Assembly: GCF_002631185.1 (NCBI RefSeq)
Contig: NZ_PDNU01000038.1
Span: 1-54,112 of the forward strand
Source: Teichococcus rhizosphaerae
GTDB taxonomy: Bacteria; Pseudomonadota; Alphaproteobacteria; Acetobacterales; Acetobacteraceae
DNA: 54,112 nucleotides
Reading direction: 5' to 3'
Part shown: positions 43,390 to 51,775 of the stretch, piece after piece
Layout: every line of letters begins with the position of its first letter
Numbering within the stretch: position 1 is the first letter of the stretch
The notes under the pieces: model-generated
Told to the model about the DNA's origin: nothing
Databases searched by the model: none
Seen by the model: the letters and a program-made list of their open reading frames with translations, nothing else
Made by a program: the position numbers and the translations under genes

Positions 43390-44415
43390 TCAGCGGCGGG
43401 TGAGCCGGGAGGTCAGGAAGGCCAGGGCGGCGACGCCGAGGCCGACGCAGAGCGTGGGGTTGCGCGAGAGCGCCATCTGCACGCTGTGGCCCAGCGTCTC
43501 GCCGCCGAAGGGGCCATGCACCGGCGAGGCCCGCAGGGAGGGGCGGTGCAGCGTCTCGTCCCGCTGCGCGGCGATGCGCTCGGAGTTCGTGACCTGGGTG
43601 GCGGTGGTGCCGAGATGGCCCAGCAGCCAGTCCAGCGCGCCCGGCATCACCGTGTTGGCCACCCCGAACATGGCCGTCTGGCCGCCGACCTGCACCGAGC
43701 GCCGGTTCTGCGTCACGGCCAGGTGGATCGCGTCGGCGGTGATCTCCGGTGCGTAGATCGGCGGCGGCGGGCGCGGCACGCCGCCTTCCGGCAGGTGCGA
43801 GGCGGCATGGCTGAAGAACGGCGTGTTGGTCGAGGGCGGATGCACGATGCCGAGCTGCACCGCGCTGCGCGCCTCCACCAGCTCGGCCCGCAGCGCCTCG
43901 GTGAAGCCGGCCACCGCGTGCTTGGCGGCGGAATAGGCGGACTGCATCGGCACCGCCCGCAGCGCCACGGCCGAGCCGACATTGACGATGTTGCCCCGGT
44001 TGCGCGGCAGCATCCGCTTCAGCGCCACCCGCGTGCCATTGACGACGCCGAGATAGGTGACGCGCGTCACCCGCTCGTAATCCTCCTCGGGCACGTCCAT
44101 GAAGCGGCCATAGGAGCTGACGCCGGCGCAGTTCACCCAGGCGTCGATCGGGCCGAGCTCCGCCTCGATGGCCGTGGCGGCCTGCTCCAGCGCGGCGGAG
44201 TCGGACACGTCGGCCTCGGCGATGGCGGTGCGGGCGCCGCCCTGGCGCACCTCCTCCTGCGCCGATTCCAGGCCGTTCCGGCCGCGCGCGATGAGCCCGA
44301 CATCCCAGCCCCGCCGCGCGAACAGCGCCGCGGTGCAGCGGCCGATGCCGGAGGAGCCGCCGGTGATGACCAGCACCGGCCGGCGCCTGGTGTCGGAAGG
44401 AAGGGATGCGGACAT
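43390..44415 (-). CDS. SDR-family oxidoreductase with C-terminal membrane helix (341 aa)
   Basis: A classical short-chain dehydrogenase: NAD(P)-binding TGGSSGIGR near residue 18, NCAGVSSYG, the catalytic Ser in NVGSAVALRA and YSAAK as the Tyr-x-x-x-Lys pair. The SDR core ends near residue 250. The extra ~90 residues hold a linker and a hydrophobic segment near the end (TLCVGLGVAALAFLTSRLTRR region), which may anchor it to the membrane. The arginine-rich cofactor pocket text (ARGRNGLE) suggests NADP(H). The substrate is unknown. The start at 44415 is ATG with GGAG about 10 bases upstream on the minus strand. Confidence 0.9.
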   Translation of the reverse strand: MSASLPSDTRRRPVLVITGGSSGIGRCTAALFARRGWDVGLIARGRNGLESAQEEVRQGGARTAIAEADVSDSAALEQAATAIEAELGPIDAWVNCAGVSSYGRFMDVPEEDYERVTRVTYLGVVNGTRVALKRMLPRNRGNIVNVGSAVALRAVPMQSAYSAAKHAVAGFTEALRAELVEARSAVQLGIVHPPSTNTPFFSHAASHLPEGGVPRPPPPIYAPEITADAIHLAVTQNRRSVQVGGQTAMFGVANTVMPGALDWLLGHLGTTATQVTNSERIAAQRDETLHRPSLRASPVHGPFGGETLGHSVQMALSRNPTLCVGLGVAALAFLTSRLTRR

Positions 44416-44583
44416 GCGGGAGGAACTCCGGGGCTGCGAAGGAGGGGCGCCGGCCTGGCGCGGGGCATGCCGCACCTACCGGCGGGGCAGGGGGCGGTTC
44501 CCGCCTGCCGGGATTTCCGCCGGCCCCACCCTCTAAGCCGCGCCACCCGCCCTGGGTTGCCGGAGCTGCCGCGCGGCGGCAGG

Positions 44584-44664
44584 GGCAGCTTCCTCATTGG
44601 CGGGGAGGCGTTCTTCGGCAAGGATCGGCCGCGCGACGCGGAGGAGGGAGCCGTCCGTCCCGGC
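44584..44664 (+). pseudogene. Relic of a DsbA-family 2-hydroxychromene-2-carboxylate isomerase C-terminus
   Basis: In the 294-base gap between the SDR and the flavoprotein gene, one plus-strand frame reads GSFLIGGEAFFGKDRPRDAEE. That closely matches the C-terminal motif of DsbA-fold isomerases of the 2-hydroxychromene-2-carboxylate / kappa-GST type (pattern PTFxVGGExFFGKDRLxxxEE). No recognisable thioredoxin-fold sequence lies upstream, where the expected GVFGVP segment is lost, so this looks like a decayed 3' end of a gene. The frame runs on open into the next gene. The call rests on motif recall. Confidence 0.5.
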
Positions 44665-44709
44665 GCCTTCCCTCCGCCCTGCCAACCCGATCGGGAAACG
44701 CCCTGCACC

Positions 44710-45699
44710 ATGACCCTGCTCGCCTCGCTCCGCGGCCGCCTCTCCCTGCCGGTGATCGCCTCGCCGCTGTTCATCATCTCCGTGCCGGACCTGGTCGTGG
44801 CCCAGTGCTGCGCGGGGGTCATCGGCAGCATGCCCTCGCTGAACGCCCGCCCGCTGTCGCAGCTCGACGAGTGGCTGGGCGAGATCCGCGAGCGGCTCGC
44901 CGCGCATGACGCGGCCCACCCCGAGGCGCCGGCCGCGCCCTTCGCCATCAACCTCATCGTCCACCGCTCGAACGACCGGCTGGAGCAGGACCTGGAGCTG
45001 TGCGCGCGGCACCGCGTGCCGCTCATCATCACCTCCCTCGGCGCCCGGCGGGAGGTGAACGAGGCCATCCACGCCTATGGCGGCCATGTGATGCACGACG
45101 TCATCAACCAGCGCTTCGCCCACAGCGCCATCGACAAGGGGGCGGACGGGCTGATCCTGGTGGCGGCCGGGGCGGGCGGCCATGCCGGCAGCCTCTCGCC
45201 CTTCGCGCTGGTGCAGGAAACGCGCGCCTGGTTCGACGGGCCCGTCGCGCTGTCGGGCGCCATCGCCAACGGGCGGTCGATCCTGGCGGCGCAGGCGATG
45301 GGCGCGGACTTCGCCTATATCGGCAGCGCCTTCATCGCCACCGAGGAGGCGAGGGCGGCCGAGGCCTACAAGCGCATGATCGTGGAAAGCGGCGCGGGCG
45401 ACATCGTCTACAGCAACCTCTTCACCGACGTGCACGGCAACTACCTGCGCGGCTCGATCGCCAATGCCGGGCTGGACCCGGACAACCTCGCCGCCTCCGA
45501 CCCCTCGCGCATGGACTTCTCCTCCGACCGCAAGAAGGCCTGGAAGGACATCTGGGGCTCGGGGCAGGGGATCGGCGCCATCCGCGCCGTGGAGCCCGCC
45601 GCCGCGCTGATCGCCCGGCTGCGGCGGGAATACGCGGCGGCCCGGCTTGAGCTGCGCGAACGGCCCGCCCTGCTGCGCGCCGGGACGGTGGAAGCCTGA
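44710..45699 (+). CDS. NAD(P)H-dependent flavin oxidoreductase, nitronate monooxygenase family
   Basis: An FMN TIM-barrel enzyme of the 2-nitropropane dioxygenase family, 329 residues. LSLPVIASPLFIISVPDLVVAQ replaces the usual PIFQAPM start; INLIVHRSNDRLEQDLELC, VPLIITSLGARREVNEAIH, KGADGLILVAAGAGGHAGS and VALSGAIANGRSILAAQAMGADFAYIGSAF are the flavin-binding barrel segments. The true substrate may be a nitronate or an enoyl-type compound. The ATG at 44710 is the first Met of the conserved region; the frame is open far upstream only because of GC bias and the relic. Confidence 0.9.
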   Translation: MTLLASLRGRLSLPVIASPLFIISVPDLVVAQCCAGVIGSMPSLNARPLSQLDEWLGEIRERLAAHDAAHPEAPAAPFAINLIVHRSNDRLEQDLELCARHRVPLIITSLGARREVNEAIHAYGGHVMHDVINQRFAHSAIDKGADGLILVAAGAGGHAGSLSPFALVQETRAWFDGPVALSGAIANGRSILAAQAMGADFAYIGSAFIATEEARAAEAYKRMIVESGAGDIVYSNLFTDVHGNYLRGSIANAGLDPDNLAASDPSRMDFSSDRKKAWKDIWGSGQGIGAIRAVEPAAALIARLRREYAAARLELRERPALLRAGTVEA

Positions 45700-45700
45700 G

Positions 45701-45720
45701 CCCGGCCAGCCGCCGCCGGG
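45701..45720. terminator. Hairpin between convergent genes
   Basis: CCCGGC (45701-45706) and GCCGGG (45715-45720) pair around an 8-base loop in the 24-base gap between the flavoprotein gene and rnhA. Probably a shared terminator. Confidence 0.5.
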
Positions 45721-45723
45721 TGC

Positions 45724-46215
45724 TCAGCCCTCGCCGGCCAGCCGCGCGGCGGTGGCGAGCTGGTCGGCGCGCTCGTTCATCGGGTCGCCCGCATGGCCGC
45801 GCACCCAGAGCCATTCCACCTTGTGCGGGCGGGCGGCGGCCAGCAGGCGCTGCCACAGCTCGTAATTCGCCACCGGGTCCTTGGCCGCGTTGCGCCAGTT
45901 GTTGCGCACCCAGCCATGCACCCAGCGGCTGATGCCGTTGCGGACATACTCGCTGTCGGTGTGCAGCTTCACGGTGCAGGGGCGCTTCAGCGCCTCCAGC
46001 GCCATGCAGGCGGCGGTCAGCTCCATGCGGTTGTTGGTGGTGGCGGCGTCGAAGCCCGAAAGCTCCTTCTCCGCGCTCCCGAAGCGCAGGATCGCGGCCC
46101 AGCCGCCCGGGCCGGGATTGGGCTTGCAGCCGCCATCGGTCCAGATCTCCACCACGCGCTCCGCCGCCTCGGCGGGAGCGCTTTCGAAGACGTCAGAGGC
46201 CATAGGCGCCGACAT
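45724..46215 (-). CDS. rnhA: Ribonuclease HI
   Basis: Degrades the RNA strand of RNA-DNA hybrids. The 163 residues carry the four acidic catalytic residues in context: D27 in [17 protein letters not shown], the Glu in NNRMELTA, the Asp in [11 protein letters not shown] and the last Asp in NERADQLA. The basic handle region [17 protein letters not shown] is present. The start at 46215 (or Met at 46203) lies inside the end of thrB, so the two are translationally coupled. The order ispH-thrB-rnhA is conserved in alphaproteobacteria. Confidence 0.95.
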   Translation of the reverse strand: MSAPMASDVFESAPAEAAERVVEIWTDGGCKPNPGPGGWAAILRFGSAEKELSGFDAATTNNRMELTAACMALEALKRPCTVKLHTDSEYVRNGISRWVHGWVRNNWRNAAKDPVANYELWQRLLAAARPHKVEWLWVRGHAGDPMNERADQLATAARLAGEG

Positions 46216-47170
46216 CCTTCGCGGCGGCGTGGAAGCGCAGGCGCCTGAGGTATTCCAGCGGGTCCTTGCGCGTCACCAGCGCGCCGGGGGGCGTGTGCGT
46301 CCAGTCATAGAGGCGGGTGAGCAGGAAGCGGATGGCGGCGCCACGGCAAAGCACCGGCAGCGCCTCCAGCTCCGCCCCGCTCAGCGGCCGCAGCGCCTGG
46401 TAGGCGCCGAGCAGGGCGCGGGCCTTGGTGATGTTGAAGGCGAGGTCCGGCTCGAAGCACCAGGCGTTCAGGCAGATGGCGATGTCGTAGGCCAGGTGGT
46501 CGGTGCAGGCGAAGTAGAAGTCGATCAGGCCGGAGACGCGCGGCGTGCCGCGCTCCTGCTCCAGGAAGAACACGTTGTCGGGGAACAGGTCGGCATGGAT
46601 GTGGCCGCGCGGCAGGCCCCGCGGCCATTCCCGCAGGATGCCGGAAAGGTGGCCCTCCAGCTCGGCGACGAGGCCAGGCTGCACCGCGTCGCCGCCCTCG
46701 CGGCAGCGCTCCAGCAGCGGCGCCCAGGCGCGGGGGCCGAGGCCGTTCGGCCGCTCGGCGCGGAAGCCCTCGCCGGCCGCGTGCAGCATGGCCAGCGCGG
46801 CGCCGAGCGGGGCGCAATGCTCCTGCCGCACCCGGCGCGGCCAGACGCCGGGCAGGAAGGTGCAGATGGCGGCCGGCCGCCCCGCCAGCTCGCGCAGCGC
46901 GATGCCGTCCCGACCCGCCACGGGCAGCGGGCAGGACAGGCCCTGCGAGGCCAGGTGGCGCATCAGCCCGAGGAACCAGGGCAGCTCCGCCGGGTCCACG
47001 CGCTTCTCGTACAGCGTGAGGACGAAGTCGCCGCCCTCGCTGGTCTTCAACGCGTAGTTGCTGTTCTCCACGCCTTCCGCAATGCCGCGGAAGGCCAGCA
47101 GCTCGCCCAAATCGTAATCGGCGAGGAACGCGCGCAGCGCCTCGTCCGAGATCTCGGTATAGACCGCCAT
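46193..47170 (-). CDS. thrB: Homoserine kinase ThrB (APH-fold type)
   Basis: Phosphorylates homoserine for threonine synthesis. This is the alphaproteobacterial aminoglycoside-phosphotransferase-fold form, not the GHMP form of E. coli. The 325 residues start [22 protein letters not shown] and contain [15 protein letters not shown], the catalytic [13 protein letters not shown] (HxDxxxxN) and the [21 protein letters not shown] metal region. It overlaps rnhA and follows ispH after 117 bases that contain GC-rich repeats. Confidence 0.94.
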   Translation of the reverse strand: MAVYTEISDEALRAFLADYDLGELLAFRGIAEGVENSNYALKTSEGGDFVLTLYEKRVDPAELPWFLGLMRHLASQGLSCPLPVAGRDGIALRELAGRPAAICTFLPGVWPRRVRQEHCAPLGAALAMLHAAGEGFRAERPNGLGPRAWAPLLERCREGGDAVQPGLVAELEGHLSGILREWPRGLPRGHIHADLFPDNVFFLEQERGTPRVSGLIDFYFACTDHLAYDIAICLNAWCFEPDLAFNITKARALLGAYQALRPLSGAELEALPVLCRGAAIRFLLTRLYDWTHTPPGALVTRKDPLEYLRRLRFHAAAKDVGAYGL

Positions 47171-47197
47171 CGGCGCCCCGTTCTCGTGAAATCCCCG

Positions 47198-47250
47198 CCG
47201 GCGCTAGGCCGGCATACCCCCTGGCACCGGCGCGATGCCGGCATACCCCT
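47198..47250. repeat. GCCGGC palindromic repeats between ispH and thrB
   Basis: GCCGGCATACCCC occurs at 47209-47221 and again at 47238-47250, inside an imperfect 29-bp duplication. The first copy is preceded by CCGCCGGCGCTAGGCCGGC (47198-47216), which is the core of the 27-bp repeat in the suf regulator plus one inserted T. Each unit can fold as a small hairpin. Confidence 0.65.
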
Positions 47251-47287
47251 CCGCGCCGGCCTTCCCCCGCCGGCGGTGCGCGCCGCC

Positions 47288-48232
47288 CTACTTGGCCAGG
47301 GCCGCGGGCAGCTTGAACACCACGTTCTCCTCCGCCACCACCACCTCCTCGATGGTGAGGGCGAAGCGCTCGCCCAGCCGCTCCAGCACCTCCTGCACCA
47401 GCATGTCCGGCGCGCTGGCGCCGGCGGTGATGCCGAGGGTGGAAAGGCCGTCGGCCAGAGCGGGGTCCAGCTCCCGGCCGCGCTGCACCATGATGGCGCG
47501 GGCGCAGCCGGCGCGCTCCGCCACCTCGCGCAGGCGCACGCTGTTGGAGGAGTTGGGCGCGCCCACCACCACCACCATCTCCGACCGCGCCGCGATCGCC
47601 TTCACCGCCGCCTGGCGGTTGGTGGTGGCGTAGCAGATATCCTCCTTGGCGGGCGCCACGAGCTGCGGGAAGCGGCGCTGCAGCACCGCCACGATCTCCG
47701 CCGTGTCATCCACCGAAAGGGTGGTCTGGGTGGTGTAGGCGAGCGGCCCCTCGGGCGCCTGGATGCTCTCGGCATCGGCCACCGTCTCCACCAGCGTCAC
47801 GGTACCGGGCTCGAGCTGGCCCATGGTGCCGATCACCTCCGGGTGGCCGGCATGGCCGATCAGCAGGATGTGCCGGCCGGCGGCGGCGTGGCGCTCCGCC
47901 TCGCGGTGGACCTTGGAGACGAGCGGGCAGGTGGCGTCCAGATAGACCATGTTGCGCCGCCTCGCCTCGGCGGGCACCGATTTCGGCACGCCATGGGCGC
48001 TGAACACCACCGGCGCGTCGGCCGGCACCTCGTCCAGCTCCTCGACGAAGACGGCGCCCTGCGCCTCCAGGCTCTGCACCACGAACTTGTTGTGCACGAT
48101 CTCGTGCCGGACATAGACCGGCGCGCCGAAGCGGCGCAGCGATTCCTCGACGATCTTGATCGCGCGGTCCACCCCGGCGCAGAAGCCGCGGGGGCCGGCG
48201 AGCAGGACATGCAGGGCGGGCTTGACGGTCAT
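47288..48232 (-). CDS. ispH: 4-hydroxy-3-methylbut-2-enyl diphosphate reductase
   Basis: The last enzyme of the MEP isoprenoid pathway, making IPP and DMAPP with a 4Fe-4S cluster. The three cluster ligands are C18 ([12 protein letters not shown]), C102 ([11 protein letters not shown]) and C200 ([12 protein letters not shown]). The 314-residue length is normal. The ATG at 48232 is the natural start of the conserved region, although the ribosome-binding site is weak. The frame is open far upstream, and a GTG 48 bases earlier (VKRPFVN) cannot be excluded. It is first in the ispH-thrB-rnhA group and divergent from a lipoprotein gene. Confidence 0.95.
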   Translation of the reverse strand: MTVKPALHVLLAGPRGFCAGVDRAIKIVEESLRRFGAPVYVRHEIVHNKFVVQSLEAQGAVFVEELDEVPADAPVVFSAHGVPKSVPAEARRRNMVYLDATCPLVSKVHREAERHAAAGRHILLIGHAGHPEVIGTMGQLEPGTVTLVETVADAESIQAPEGPLAYTTQTTLSVDDTAEIVAVLQRRFPQLVAPAKEDICYATTNRQAAVKAIAARSEMVVVVGAPNSSNSVRLREVAERAGCARAIMVQRGRELDPALADGLSTLGITAGASAPDMLVQEVLERLGERFALTIEEVVVAEENVVFKLPAALAK

Positions 48233-48301
48233 GCTGGCCTGTTCGATGGGGGCGTTGGCGTTCACGAATGGTCGCTTCACAGGGTGGTGCCGGGCCCATT
48301 G

Positions 48302-48376
48302 GGCATGGCATAGGCAGGCATGGCGTAGGCGGGCATGGCATAGACGGCCGTGGCGCCGGAGGCCATGGCATCCGGA
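48302..48376. repeat. 15-bp tandem repeat in the ispH/lipoprotein divergent gap
   Basis: Five consecutive 15-bp units begin at 48302, 48317, 48332, 48347 and 48362. The first three are nearly identical (GGCATGGCATAGGCA and variants); the last two are diverged. The array fills most of the 171-base space between two divergent starts, so it lies in or near both promoters or leaders. Confidence 0.8.
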
Positions 48377-48403
48377 CGCGGCACTAAGGGGAAGAGTGGC
48401 GGC

Positions 48404-48958
48404 ATGGTCAAGGCGCGGAAGCTCCGAAGCGGCGAGATGGCGGCGATGGGCGGGGCGCTCCTGCTGCTGGCGGGGTGCGGCGGCGGCGGCGCGCTGCCGC
48501 AGATGACGGCGCCATGCCCGCGCGTGGCCATCCTGGCCGATGCCGCGGATCTGACGCGCTTCCGCGCCGGGGGCGGGCGGGACCTGACGGCCATGGAGCT
48601 GAATGCCTCCGTCGCCGGCTTCCAGGCGCGCTGCGACTACGCGCCCGGAGGGGCCGGGCTGGATGTGACGCTGACGCCCGGCTTCACCGCCGAGCGCGGC
48701 CCGGCGGCCACGGGCCGCACCGCCGAGATCCCCTATATGGTGGCGGTGGCCGAGGGTGAGAACCGCATTCTCGCGCGCCAGGCCTACACCATGCGGGTGA
48801 GCTTCCCCGCCAATGTGTCGCGCATCCGCAGCACGGGGGAGGAGGTGACCATCCGCATCCCCGGCAGCCCGCAGGAGGCGGCGCGGAAGCAGGTCTGGCT
48901 CGGCTTCGTCCTCAGCCCCGAGGAGCTGGCCCTCAACCGCGAGCGCGGCCCGCGCTGA
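48404..48958 (+). CDS. Predicted lipoprotein of unknown function (184 aa)
   Basis: A probable outer- or inner-membrane lipoprotein. After a basic start ([10 protein letters not shown]) a hydrophobic stretch ends in the lipobox LLAGC followed by a GGGG linker, so Cys at about residue 25 would be lipidated. The mature part has one pair of Cys (CPRVAIL and RCDYAPGG), possibly a disulfide, and beta-rich sequence ([15 protein letters not shown]). I do not recognise a named family. The ATG at 48404 has GGGGAAGAG upstream; a later Met at about 48446 just before the hydrophobic run is possible. Divergent from ispH. Confidence 0.75.
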   Translation: MVKARKLRSGEMAAMGGALLLLAGCGGGGALPQMTAPCPRVAILADAADLTRFRAGGGRDLTAMELNASVAGFQARCDYAPGGAGLDVTLTPGFTAERGPAATGRTAEIPYMVAVAEGENRILARQAYTMRVSFPANVSRIRSTGEEVTIRIPGSPQEAARKQVWLGFVLSPEELALNRERGPR

Positions 48959-49102
48959 GGCGGCCCGCCCGGGGCCGGGCCGGGCGAGGCGGGGTGGCGC
49001 GCGCGCCCCTTTCACGCCATCAGGAGAAGGGGTGGCGCCGCTGGAGGGGAAGCCGGCCGATCGGGTAAGGTGCGACATCGCAACAATATCCGGAGGCAGC
49101 CG

Positions 49103-49936
49103 ATGTCCGACCCATCCAGCGCGACGCCCGCACCGGATCTGGCGGGACTGAAGACCAGGCAGATGGCGGCCTGGTCGTCCGGCGACTACGCCATCATCGG
49201 CACCACCTTGCAGATCGTGGGCGAAAGCCTGTGCGGGGCGGTGGACCTGCGGGGCGGCGAACGGGTGCTGGACGTGGCCAGCGGCAATGGCAATGCCAGC
49301 CTGGCCGCCGCCCGCCGCTTCGCCGAGGTCACCTCCACCGACTACGTGCCGGCCCTGCTGGAGCGGGGCCGCGCCCGGGCCGAGGCGAACCGCCTGCCCA
49401 TCACCTTCAAGGTCGCCGATGCCGAGGCGCTGCCCTTCGAGGACGGCGCCTTCGACGTGGTGCTGTCCACCTTCGGCGTCATGTTCACCCCGGACCAGGA
49501 CCGGGCGGCGGCGGAGATGCGGCGCGTCTGCCGCCCCGGCGGGCGGATCGGCCTGGCCAACTGGACGCCGGCCGGCTTCGTCGGCCAGCTCTTCAAGCTG
49601 CTCGGCGGCTTCCTGCCGCCGCCGGCCGGGGTGCGCTCCCCCGCGCTCTGGGGAACGGAGGAGCGCCTGCGCCAGCTCTTTCCGAACGCCACGGTCACGG
49701 CCACGCCGCGGCACTTCCAGTTCCGCTACCGCTCGCCCACTCACTGGCTGGAGGTGTTCCGCGGCTATTACGGGCCGGTCCACAAGGCCTTCCAGGCGCT
49801 CGACCCGGAAGCCCAGGGGAGGCTGGAGCAGGAGATCCTGGCCCTGCTCGGGCGCTGCGACCGTGGCGGCGGCGCGGGCCTCGTGGTGCCGTCCGAGTAT
49901 CTGGAGGTGGTGGTCAGGCCGGGCGCCACGCATTGA
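49103..49936 (+). CDS. SAM-dependent class I methyltransferase (277 aa)
   Basis: A UbiE/Methyltransf_11-type methyltransferase. SAM motif I is [16 protein letters not shown] near residues 56-71; motif II region [12 protein letters not shown] and the post-motif [11 protein letters not shown] follow in the usual order. The C-terminal 100 residues ([21 protein letters not shown]) probably bind the substrate, which is unknown. The ATG at 49103 is preceded by GGAGG at good spacing. It lies just upstream of the glycine riboswitch and is separated from it by a GC hairpin. Confidence 0.88.
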   Translation: MSDPSSATPAPDLAGLKTRQMAAWSSGDYAIIGTTLQIVGESLCGAVDLRGGERVLDVASGNGNASLAAARRFAEVTSTDYVPALLERGRARAEANRLPITFKVADAEALPFEDGAFDVVLSTFGVMFTPDQDRAAAEMRRVCRPGGRIGLANWTPAGFVGQLFKLLGGFLPPPAGVRSPALWGTEERLRQLFPNATVTATPRHFQFRYRSPTHWLEVFRGYYGPVHKAFQALDPEAQGRLEQEILALLGRCDRGGGAGLVVPSEYLEVVVRPGATH

Positions 49937-49980
49937 AGGAGGGGATGCGGGGCGCGGGCGGAGAGGAACGCTTGCGCCCC

Positions 49981-49995
49981 GCCCCGCGCTGGGGC
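49981..49995 (+). terminator. Short hairpin after the methyltransferase gene
   Basis: GCCCC (49981-49985) and GGGGC (49991-49995) pair around a 5-base loop, about 45 bases after the methyltransferase stop and just before the riboswitch. Short and without a U tract. Confidence 0.35.
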
Positions 49996-50014
49996 ACAGA
50001 GTGGCCTACCCGCA

Positions 50015-50228
50015 GATCCCGCGCGGGAGAGAACGGCTGCCGTCCGCGGTGGCCGTCGCCGAAGGCGCAACCGGCCCCCGGAAACGCTCAGGCAGAAGGG
50101 CCGCGTGGGGAAGGGGCCTCTGGAAAGCCCAGGCCTGGAAGCAGGCATGCCCGGAAACGGGCGCTGGCACCGACGGAGTAAGGCGCGCAACGCCCGCGCT
50201 GAATCTCTCAGGTCATCGGACAGAGGGG
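50015..50228 (+). ncRNA. Tandem glycine riboswitch upstream of gcvTHP
   Basis: Two glycine aptamers in series control the glycine cleavage operon, switching it on when glycine is abundant. Aptamer 1 (about 50017-50107) shows GGGAGAG (50025-50031), GCCGAAGGCGCAA (50058-50070) and GAAACGCTCAGGCA (50081-50094). Aptamer 2 (about 50112-50228) shows CTCTGGAAAGCC, CACCGACGGAGTAA and the classic GAATCTCTCAGG with GGACAGAGGGG (about 50201-50227). The gcvT start is about 45 bases downstream, and its GGAGG site follows a small GC hairpin, so control is probably at translation; that last point is inferred. Confidence 0.92.
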
Positions 50229-50273
50229 GGCCACGAACCCTGACCCGCCGCCCCGCGCGGCGCTGGAGGCTGC

Positions 50274-51374
50274 GTGGCCGAATCCCTGCTCGAAACCCCC
50301 CTGGCATCGTTGCACCGCGAGCTTGGCGGCAAGATGGTGCCCTTCGCCGGCTATGCCATGCCGGTGCAGTACCCGGCCGGCATCCTGGCCGAGCACCTGG
50401 CCACCCGCGCCGGCGCCACGCTGTTCGACGTCTCCCACATGGGCCAGGCCGAGCTGGTGGGCGAGGGAGCCGCCGCCGCGCTGGAGCGGCTGACGCCGGC
50501 CGACGTGCAGATCCTGAAGCCGGGCCGGCAGAAATACGGCCTGCTGACCAACGAGGCCGGCGGCATCGTCGATGACTTCATGGTGGCCAATCTGGGCGGC
50601 GACCGGCTGTTCCTGGTGGTGAACGCCAGCCGCAAGCATGTGGACCTGCCGGCGATCGAGGCCGTGCTGCCGGCGGGGGTGCGGCTCAACCGGCTGGACG
50701 GGCGCGCCCTGCTGGCCTTCCAGGGGCCGCAGGCGGTGGCGCTGCTGGCGCCGCTCGCCCCCGCCGTCGCGGCGCTGGGCTTCATGGGCGTGGCCGAGAC
50801 GGAGATCGCCGGCATCCCCGTGCTGGTCAGCCGCAGCGGCTACACCGGCGAGGACGGCGTCGAGATCAGCGTGCCGGCGGAACAGGCCGAGGCGCTGGCC
50901 CGTACCCTGCTCGCCCTGCCCGGCGTGGCGCCGGCCGGCCTCGGCGCGCGGGACTCGCTGCGGCTGGAGGCGGGGCTCTGCCTCTACGGCAACGACATCG
51001 ACGAGACGACCAGCCCGGTGGAGGCCAGCCTCGTCTGGACCATCGGCAAGCGCCGCCGCATGGCGTGGGACTTCCCCGGCGCGGAGCGCGTGCGGCAGGA
51101 GCTGGACAACGGCCCCGCCCGCCTGCGCGTCGGGCTGCTGCCGGAAGGCCGCCAGCCGGCCCGCGCCCACACCGCCATCGCGGCGGGCGGCGAGACGGTG
51201 GGCGAGATCACCAGCGGCACCTTCGGCCCCTCGCTCGGCGGCCCCTGCGCCATGGGCTATGTCGCCCGCCCCCATGCCGCCGACGGCACCGCCCTTTCCC
51301 TGATGGTGCGCGGCAGGGAACTGCCCGCGCGCGTCGCCCCCACGCCCTTCATCCCCCACCGTTACGCCCGATAA
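50274..51374 (+). CDS. gcvT: Glycine cleavage system T protein (aminomethyltransferase)
   Basis: Transfers the methylene group of glycine from the H protein to tetrahydrofolate, releasing ammonia. The 366 residues contain ETPLASLHRELGGKMVPFAGY at the N-terminus, LFDVSHMGQ with the family Asp, SRSGYTGEDGVEI, ARDSLRLEAGLCLYGNDID and a C-terminal barrel with EITSGTFGPSLGGPCAMGYV. The start is GTG at 50274 with GGAGG upstream; no ATG fits better. It lies directly below the tandem glycine riboswitch and 12 bases before gcvH. Confidence 0.96.
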   Translation: MAESLLETPLASLHRELGGKMVPFAGYAMPVQYPAGILAEHLATRAGATLFDVSHMGQAELVGEGAAAALERLTPADVQILKPGRQKYGLLTNEAGGIVDDFMVANLGGDRLFLVVNASRKHVDLPAIEAVLPAGVRLNRLDGRALLAFQGPQAVALLAPLAPAVAALGFMGVAETEIAGIPVLVSRSGYTGEDGVEISVPAEQAEALARTLLALPGVAPAGLGARDSLRLEAGLCLYGNDIDETTSPVEASLVWTIGKRRRMAWDFPGAERVRQELDNGPARLRVGLLPEGRQPARAHTAIAAGGETVGEITSGTFGPSLGGPCAMGYVARPHAADGTALSLMVRGRELPARVAPTPFIPHRYAR

Positions 51375-51386
51375 GGACCTGCCCCG

Positions 51387-51764
51387 ATGGCCGAGCTGAA
51401 ATTCTCCAAGGATCATGAGTGGGTGCGGCTGGAGGGTGGCGTCGCCACCGTCGGCATCACCGACCACGCGCAGACCGCGCTGGGCGACGTCGTCTTCGTC
51501 GACCTGCCCGAGGTGGGGCGCGAGGTGGCGGCCGGCGATTCCATCGCCGTGGTGGAAAGCGTGAAGGCCGCGTCGGACGTCTATGCCCCGATCGCCGGCA
51601 CCATCGTCGAGGTGAACGCCGCCCTGCCCGACGACCCCTCCCTGGTGAACAGCGCGCCGACCGAGGGTGGCTGGTTCTTCCGCATCCAGCCGGCCGACAC
51701 CGCCGAGATCGAGGCGCTGATGGACGCGGACGCCTACCAGTCCTTCGTGGACAGCCAGTCGTGA
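51387..51764 (+). CDS. gcvH: Glycine cleavage system H protein
   Basis: The lipoyl carrier that shuttles the aminomethyl group between P, T and L proteins. The 125 residues contain the lipoylation site [11 protein letters not shown], with the modified lysine at K60, preceded by [11 protein letters not shown] and followed by [10 protein letters not shown]. The length is normal. The end overlaps a 16-bp sequence that is repeated 30 bases later at the start of gcvP. Confidence 0.97.
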   Translation: MAELKFSKDHEWVRLEGGVATVGITDHAQTALGDVVFVDLPEVGREVAAGDSIAVVESVKAASDVYAPIAGTIVEVNAALPDDPSLVNSAPTEGGWFFRIQPADTAEIEALMDADAYQSFVDSQS

Positions 51765-51775
51765 GCGGGGCAGCC

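Noticed and set aside
44416-44583. Intact isomerase gene upstream of the FFGKDR motif.
   Set aside because: No thioredoxin-fold or catalytic segment was found in any plus-strand frame before the motif, and the space is too short.
48277-48594. Minus-strand open frame with repeated YAMPA residues over the 15-bp array.
   Set aside because: It overlaps the lipoprotein gene antisense, has no ribosome-binding site, and its repeat comes simply from the DNA array.
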